From the NCBI RefSeq assembly GCF_900538805.1, contig NZ_UPZP01000087.1, positions 1-9,614 of the forward strand: DNA of 9,614 nucleotides, given 5' to 3'. Origin of the DNA: an uncultured Dialister sp. GTDB taxonomy: Bacteria; Bacillota; Negativicutes; Veillonellales; Dialisteraceae. Below the pieces are notes generated by a model. That model had not been told where the DNA came from and made no database searches. It saw only the letters and a list, made by a program, of their open reading frames with translations. Positions 6,421 to 9,614 of this stretch are shown piece by piece (within the stretch, counting starts at the first letter, position 1; every line of letters starts with the position of its first letter). Position numbers and translations under genes: made by a program.

Positions 6421-7041
6421 TCAATCCTTTTTGACCACCTGTATGAACTGATTCAATTCGTCCTGCTTCATCTTGAAGGAAACCTTGTTGCAGATGAGGC
6501 GGGCGGAGAAATCCATGAAATAATCGTAGGCTTCCAGGCCGTTTTCCCGAAGGGTGGTGCCTGTTTCCACAATATCCACAATTACATCGGAGAGCCCCAC
6601 CAGCGGAGCCAGCTCCACGGAACCGTTCAGCTTGATGATATCGATGGGCTGGAAACGGCCTGCAAAGTACTTCCTTGCAATGGAGGGATACTTGGAAGCC
6701 ACGGTGAGGATGCGTTTGTTCATCACATCCTTGTGTCCCTTGATACCGGACACCGCCATGCGGCATTTGCCGATACCCAAATCAAGGATTTCATACACAT
6801 CCTCTTCTCCGTCTTCCATGAGCACATCCTTGCCTACAATGCCGGCATCGGCGGCGCCCCGCCGCACATACACCGTCACGTCCGGAGACTTCACCAGGGT
6901 CACGCGGATGCGCTCTTTATCGTCGGTGAAAATGAGTTTCCTGCTGTCATCGGAATAATCGGGGAAATAATATCCTCCATCAGACAGGCTTTTCATTACT
7001 TTCTTGGCAATACGCCCTTTCGCCAGCGCTATATGAAGCAT
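6421..7041 (-). CDS. hisG: ATP phosphoribosyltransferase, short-form catalytic subunit
   Basis: HisG catalyses the first, committed step: ATP plus PRPP to phosphoribosyl-ATP. This is the short form (206 residues), which lacks the C-terminal allosteric domain and works as a hetero-octamer with HisZ. Visible motifs are the N-terminal LHIALAKGRI, the ADAGIVGKDVLME strand-loop, ASKYPSIARKYF, and the PRPP-binding DIVETGTTLRENG loop. The ATG lies one base after the hisZ stop, with GGGAGGA embedded in the last hisZ codons, so translation is coupled to hisZ. Histidine feedback in such systems is exerted at the HisG–HisZ interface, so an altered HisZ N-terminus would matter here. Confidence 0.96.
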   Translation of the reverse strand: MLHIALAKGRIAKKVMKSLSDGGYYFPDYSDDSRKLIFTDDKERIRVTLVKSPDVTVYVRRGAADAGIVGKDVLMEDGEEDVYEILDLGIGKCRMAVSGIKGHKDVMNKRILTVASKYPSIARKYFAGRFQPIDIIKLNGSVELAPLVGLSDVIVDIVETGTTLRENGLEAYDYFMDFSARLICNKVSFKMKQDELNQFIQVVKKD

Positions 7042-7042
7042 A

Positions 7043-8863
7043 TCAAAGTCCTCCCAGTTTCCTTTCCATTTCCTCTTTCGACAGTCTTTCCTCTCCTATG
7101 ACGAAGGCGCCCTTCTCATAGGAAGCAATCAAACGGTAATCGCCGGGAATGATGCGGTTCTTCCGGCTCACGCCCAGAACGGAAAAGCCCTTCTGCCGCC
7201 AGTTCATGAGGGTTAAGATCAAATCCCGGTCCGCTTCATCGTATACCACAGCCAGGTCGCAGGACGGAACCATTTCTTCCAGAAGATCCTCCTCCGCCAT
7301 CACTTCATAGAGAAGATTCATATTGAGCCCAAAACCGCAGGCCGGCCGGGGCACCTGGAACTGGGCGGCCAGGGAATCGTAGCGGCCGCCGCTGATGAGG
7401 GAATAGAGGGCGCCATCGGCGTAAATCTTGAACACCATGTCCGTATAGTAGCCCATGTGGGAGGTAAAAGCAAAGTCCAGCTGCACCGAATCGCTGTAGC
7501 CTGCAACATCCAGATACTCATAGACCTTCCGGAGACGGCTGAGGGCTTCCATCATGCCATGATTCAGGCACAGCCCCTCCGCCCGCTTCAAGGTGGATTC
7601 ATAATCTCCAAAGAGCCGCGGCAGCTCCAGCAGCACATCCCGCTGGATCTTCGTAATGGGAAGCGCATCCACCAGCCCGTCAAAGGCCACCAGATTCCGC
7701 TTCTCCATGTACTCCCGCACCTGGGCAAGCTGCTCCTTCGTCAGATGGAGCTCCTCAAAAAGGGCATCCATATAAGCCACCGTGCCCAGGTCGATACGCA
7801 TATCCCTGATGCCTACGGATTTCAAAAACTCCGCCGCCATCACCATGACCTCGCCGTCACACTCCGGCGTCTCGTCCCCCAGCACCTCCACACCACTCTG
7901 AAGGAAATATTTCCCGTGGGTGGACTTTCCGTAATATTCACGGAACACCATGGACACATAACCAAACTTCAAAAGCTGGGACGCATCGGGGTACTCCCGG
8001 GCCACTGTCTTCACCAGCGGCACCGTCACATCCGGCCGCATCACCAGCACCTCGCCGTCGGGCCCGATGGTTTTTATCATCTCCCGCTGGAGCTGTGGGA
8101 AATAGGTGCCATAGGTATCATAATCCTCAAAGGTAGGAGTCTGGATAATCTTACACCCATGCCGCCGCATGACGGACACCACAGCACTCTCAATGCGGTC
8201 GTAATTCTTCATCTCTTCTTCATGGACCATTTTCAGGTCATCCTGCGCTGCCAGACCACGACCGACGCCAACCACACGTTTTGCTTTGCTCAGGTCCACG
8301 CTGCTTGCCGCTTTCGCACGGCGTTCGCGACAGAGAATTTCATGACGCGGGGCAACATAAGGTACCGTTTCTGTCGGACACTGATGAGAGGTATCACTGG
8401 TGCACGGTTCCTGAACACCGGGCGCAAGGGTAATGATCGCCAGCGGGCTATTGATCTTTTCCTGTGCGAACGCTAACCCGCCATACATCCGGTGTTCGGC
8501 GCAAATGTGACCATCGACAATATCCACCGCAGTGGCATCGTTCACCAGCGCCGCATTCAGTTGCACACTTAACCGTGCTGCCAGAGCTTTACCGCGTTTC
8601 GTCGCGGCCAGCAGCAACATAGAAGGGTGTTTATCTTTCAGCAGGGCAGCAATGCTTTCGGCGTAATTTTCAGTACGTTGCAGCGCATCATTTTGCTCAA
8701 GAACATAAATACATTTTGGACCATAAGGCATAACTGCCTGCGCCTGGTCGGTATTTTGTACAATGGCATACACCTGTTGGCCCCATTGCTGCGCGCCGCC
8801 AAACAGTTCAGCATAACGTTCAGGATTATCGCTAAAGACCCAGACGCTGTTTAATTGACTCAT
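7043..8863 (-). CDS. hisZ: fusion frame: YdiR (EtfA-like) N-terminus joined to HisZ, ATP phosphoribosyltransferase regulatory subunit
   Basis: One 606-codon frame. Residues 216–606 are HisZ, a catalytically silent class II synthetase paralogue that activates short HisG and senses histidine. It shows RPDVTVPLVKTVARE, the motif 2-like FGYVSMVFREYYG, the SHMGYYTDMVF segment and the motif 3-like LISGGRYDSL...ACGFG. The Arg of the true HisRS RGLDYY motif is replaced, which supports HisZ over HisRS. Residues 1–215 are the N-terminal ETF domain of E. coli YdiR. HisZ proteins normally begin with a short GTRD-type lead before the EEMKNYDRIE helix; that lead, the native start and the operon promoter are missing. 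The join is in frame but most likely artefactual or very recent. Confidence 0.85.
   Translation of the reverse strand: MSQLNSVWVFSDNPERYAELFGGAQQWGQQVYAIVQNTDQAQAVMPYGPKCIYVLEQNDALQRTENYAESIAALLKDKHPSMLLLAATKRGKALAARLSVQLNAALVNDATAVDIVDGHICAEHRMYGGLAFAQEKINSPLAIITLAPGVQEPCTSDTSHQCPTETVPYVAPRHEILCRERRAKAASSVDLSKAKRVVGVGRGLAAQDDLKMVHEEEMKNYDRIESAVVSVMRRHGCKIIQTPTFEDYDTYGTYFPQLQREMIKTIGPDGEVLVMRPDVTVPLVKTVAREYPDASQLLKFGYVSMVFREYYGKSTHGKYFLQSGVEVLGDETPECDGEVMVMAAEFLKSVGIRDMRIDLGTVAYMDALFEELHLTKEQLAQVREYMEKRNLVAFDGLVDALPITKIQRDVLLELPRLFGDYESTLKRAEGLCLNHGMMEALSRLRKVYEYLDVAGYSDSVQLDFAFTSHMGYYTDMVFKIYADGALYSLISGGRYDSLAAQFQVPRPACGFGLNMNLLYEVMAEEDLLEEMVPSCDLAVVYDEADRDLILTLMNWRQKGFSVLGVSRKNRIIPGDYRLIASYEKGAFVIGEERLSKEEMERKLGGL
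8216..8224. other. junction between enterobacterial ydiR DNA and the his operon
   Basis: Reading the minus strand, E. coli-like YdiR sequence ends with the codons for Met-Val-His-Glu and HisZ sequence starts with Glu-Glu-Met-Lys-Asn. From memory YdiR continues Glu-Leu-Ala-Ala, so identity stops at codon 215–216. A few bases (GAA) may be shared by both parents, too little for homologous recombination. No insertion sequence, att site or repeat marks the point. Confidence 0.8.
8222..8863 (-). pseudogene. ydiR: ydiR fragment: electron transfer flavoprotein alpha subunit (FixB-like), N-terminal two thirds
   Basis: The first 214–215 codons match my recollection of E. coli YdiR, starting MSQLNSVWVFSDNPERYAEL and reaching VGVGRGLAAQDDLKMVHE. 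YdiR is a predicted ETF alpha subunit of about 312 residues that pairs with YdiQ to pass electrons from acyl-CoA dehydrogenase-type partners. The N-terminal Rossmann-like domain (about 1–190) is present. The C-terminal FAD-binding domain is absent, replaced by HisZ, so no ETF function is expected. The ATG at 8863 has GGAG eight bases upstream and follows the ydiQ stop by 19 bp, which is the native E. coli arrangement. Confidence 0.88.
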
Positions 8864-8871
8864 CGTTTCTT

Positions 8872-8875
8872 CTCC
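8872..8875 (-). promoter_or_regulatory. ribosome binding site of ydiR (now drives the fusion frame)
   Basis: GGAG lies eight bases before the ydiR ATG, in the 19-bp ydiQ–ydiR gap. If the junction is real, this is the only visible initiation site for the HisZ-bearing protein and, through coupling, for hisG. Confidence 0.65.
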
Positions 8876-8882
8876 GTAGGCT

Positions 8883-9614
8883 TCAGTTCAGGGCTTTTTT
8901 CAGATGTTCCGCCAGCTCGGCAATGGCCTCCGGCGAATCGTTATCGAGAATGATGTGCTTACGTTCTGTTTGCGGCGGTACGCGAATGCCGGTCCGTTCA
9001 GCAAGTGGTGCGCTCTGGCTCCAGCCAATGTCACTTGCCTGCCACCGGTTTTTTACCCGCGCCGAGAATGGCTTTCATCGGAGGAATGCGTGGCATGTTA
9101 ATATCGGAGGTGACGCAGAGCACGGCTGGAACAGAGAGCTCAATAACTTCAACATCATCTTCAAGCGTGCGTTCAATCACCAGTGTATTGCCCTGACGCT
9201 GAATAGCACTCACTGCATTAATCACCGGAAGTTGCAGAATTTCTCCGACCAGCAAGCCAACCTGCTGGGCATAAAGGTCGCCGGAACCTTCACCAAAGAT
9301 CAGTAAATCGAAGCCGATCTTTTCAACTGCTGCCGCCAGCGCTTTTGCGGTATCGAGAGGCAGTGCATGTTCAAGTTGCGCATCCTGCACCAAATACAGG
9401 CTGTGCGGCCCGCGGGATAGCACGTCTTTGCGCACTTTCGAGTTCTGCAACAATGAGCCGCCAATGGTCAGCGCGGCTATCTCATCGTCATCTGTTGCAA
9501 TCTGGCTTGCAGCTTCAATGGCATTGAGATCGAACTGGCTGATTTTGGCGTCGGCATTGTCGAAATTCAGGGTATATTCTGGAGTGACAACAATGTCCTG
9601 TTCTTCAGGCACCA
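8883..9614 (-). pseudogene. ydiQ: ydiQ, electron transfer flavoprotein beta subunit (FixA-like), frameshifted and cut by the window edge
   Basis: From the window end, the minus strand encodes VPEEQDIVVTPEYTLNFDNA and continues as a near-identical YdiQ to GAGKKPV, then enters an early stop at 9031–9033 after AGK. In a second frame the expected C-terminus resumes (DIGWSQSAPLAERTG to EHLKKALN) and stops at 8883–8885, 19 bp before ydiR. Compared with the remembered protein sequence KPVNQWQAS, eight bases are missing near 9042–9045, between two GTG triplets. The first few codons of the gene lie beyond the window. The break removes about 50 C-terminal residues. It may be a strain polymorphism, an assembly error or decay of a non-functional copy. 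Confidence 0.88.

Noticed and set aside
7043..8216. Histidyl-tRNA synthetase instead of HisZ
   Set aside because: The Arg of the RGLDYY histidine-binding motif is missing, the RPE motif reads RPD, and the gene sits one base from a short hisG, all typical of HisZ.
8864..8882. T-box or his leader attenuator upstream of the his operon
   Set aside because: The DNA upstream of hisZ is the E. coli ydi locus; no leader peptide with histidine codons or T-box is visible, and the native upstream region is not in the window.
8216..9614. An ETF–histidine functional system
   Set aside because: YdiQ is frameshifted, YdiR lacks its FAD domain, and the junction has no sign of an evolved fusion, so a working flavoprotein module linked to histidine synthesis is not supported.

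Overview
The window joins two unrelated pieces of DNA. About 98–8216 is a histidine biosynthesis operon, read entirely on the minus strand in the order hisZ, hisG, hisD, hisC, hisB, hisH, hisA, hisF, hisIE. About 8219–9614 is DNA that I recognise as Escherichia coli/Shigella ydiQ–ydiR, which encode electron transfer flavoprotein beta and alpha subunits, on the same strand. The short HisG that needs HisZ, the single-domain HisB and the fused HisIE suit a Firmicute. The palindrome-rich intergenic DNA makes me lean to Negativicutes (Dialister/Megasphaera/Allisonella-like), but genus is a guess. The ydi piece is so like E. coli proteins that its enterobacterial origin is near certain.

Layout by coordinate: 1–97 is a 3' tail with two hairpins; hisIE and hisF follow (98–1540); 1541–2147 is a 607-bp gap filled by a structured repeat element; hisA, hisH, hisB, hisC, hisD and hisG follow (2148–7041). 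An open frame at 7043–8863 has the first ~215 codons of ydiR joined in frame to a hisZ lacking its extreme N-terminus. A frameshifted ydiQ (8883–9614) runs off the end of the window.

How the genes work together: HisG with HisZ joins PRPP and ATP. HisIE performs the next two steps. HisA isomerises the product. HisH and HisF make imidazole glycerol phosphate and release AICAR. HisB dehydrates it, HisC transaminates it, and HisD oxidises histidinol to histidine. Every step is present except histidinol-phosphate phosphatase, and HisB carries no such domain. Junctions are tight (overlaps of 1, 4, 4 and 11 bp; gaps of 1, 9 and 21 bp), pointing to one translationally coupled transcript. The exception is the 607-bp hisA–hisF gap.

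The two main points for a reader are: (1) the ydiR::hisZ junction, which is most likely an assembly or cloning chimera, or else a recent recombination, and which removes the native operon promoter and leader from view; and (2) a ~581-bp element between hisA and hisF with hairpin-plus-9-bp-repeat ends in inverted orientation and a chain of short palindromes inside. Related modules recur downstream of hisIE. I found no tRNA, rRNA, CRISPR array, transposase or convincing promoter.
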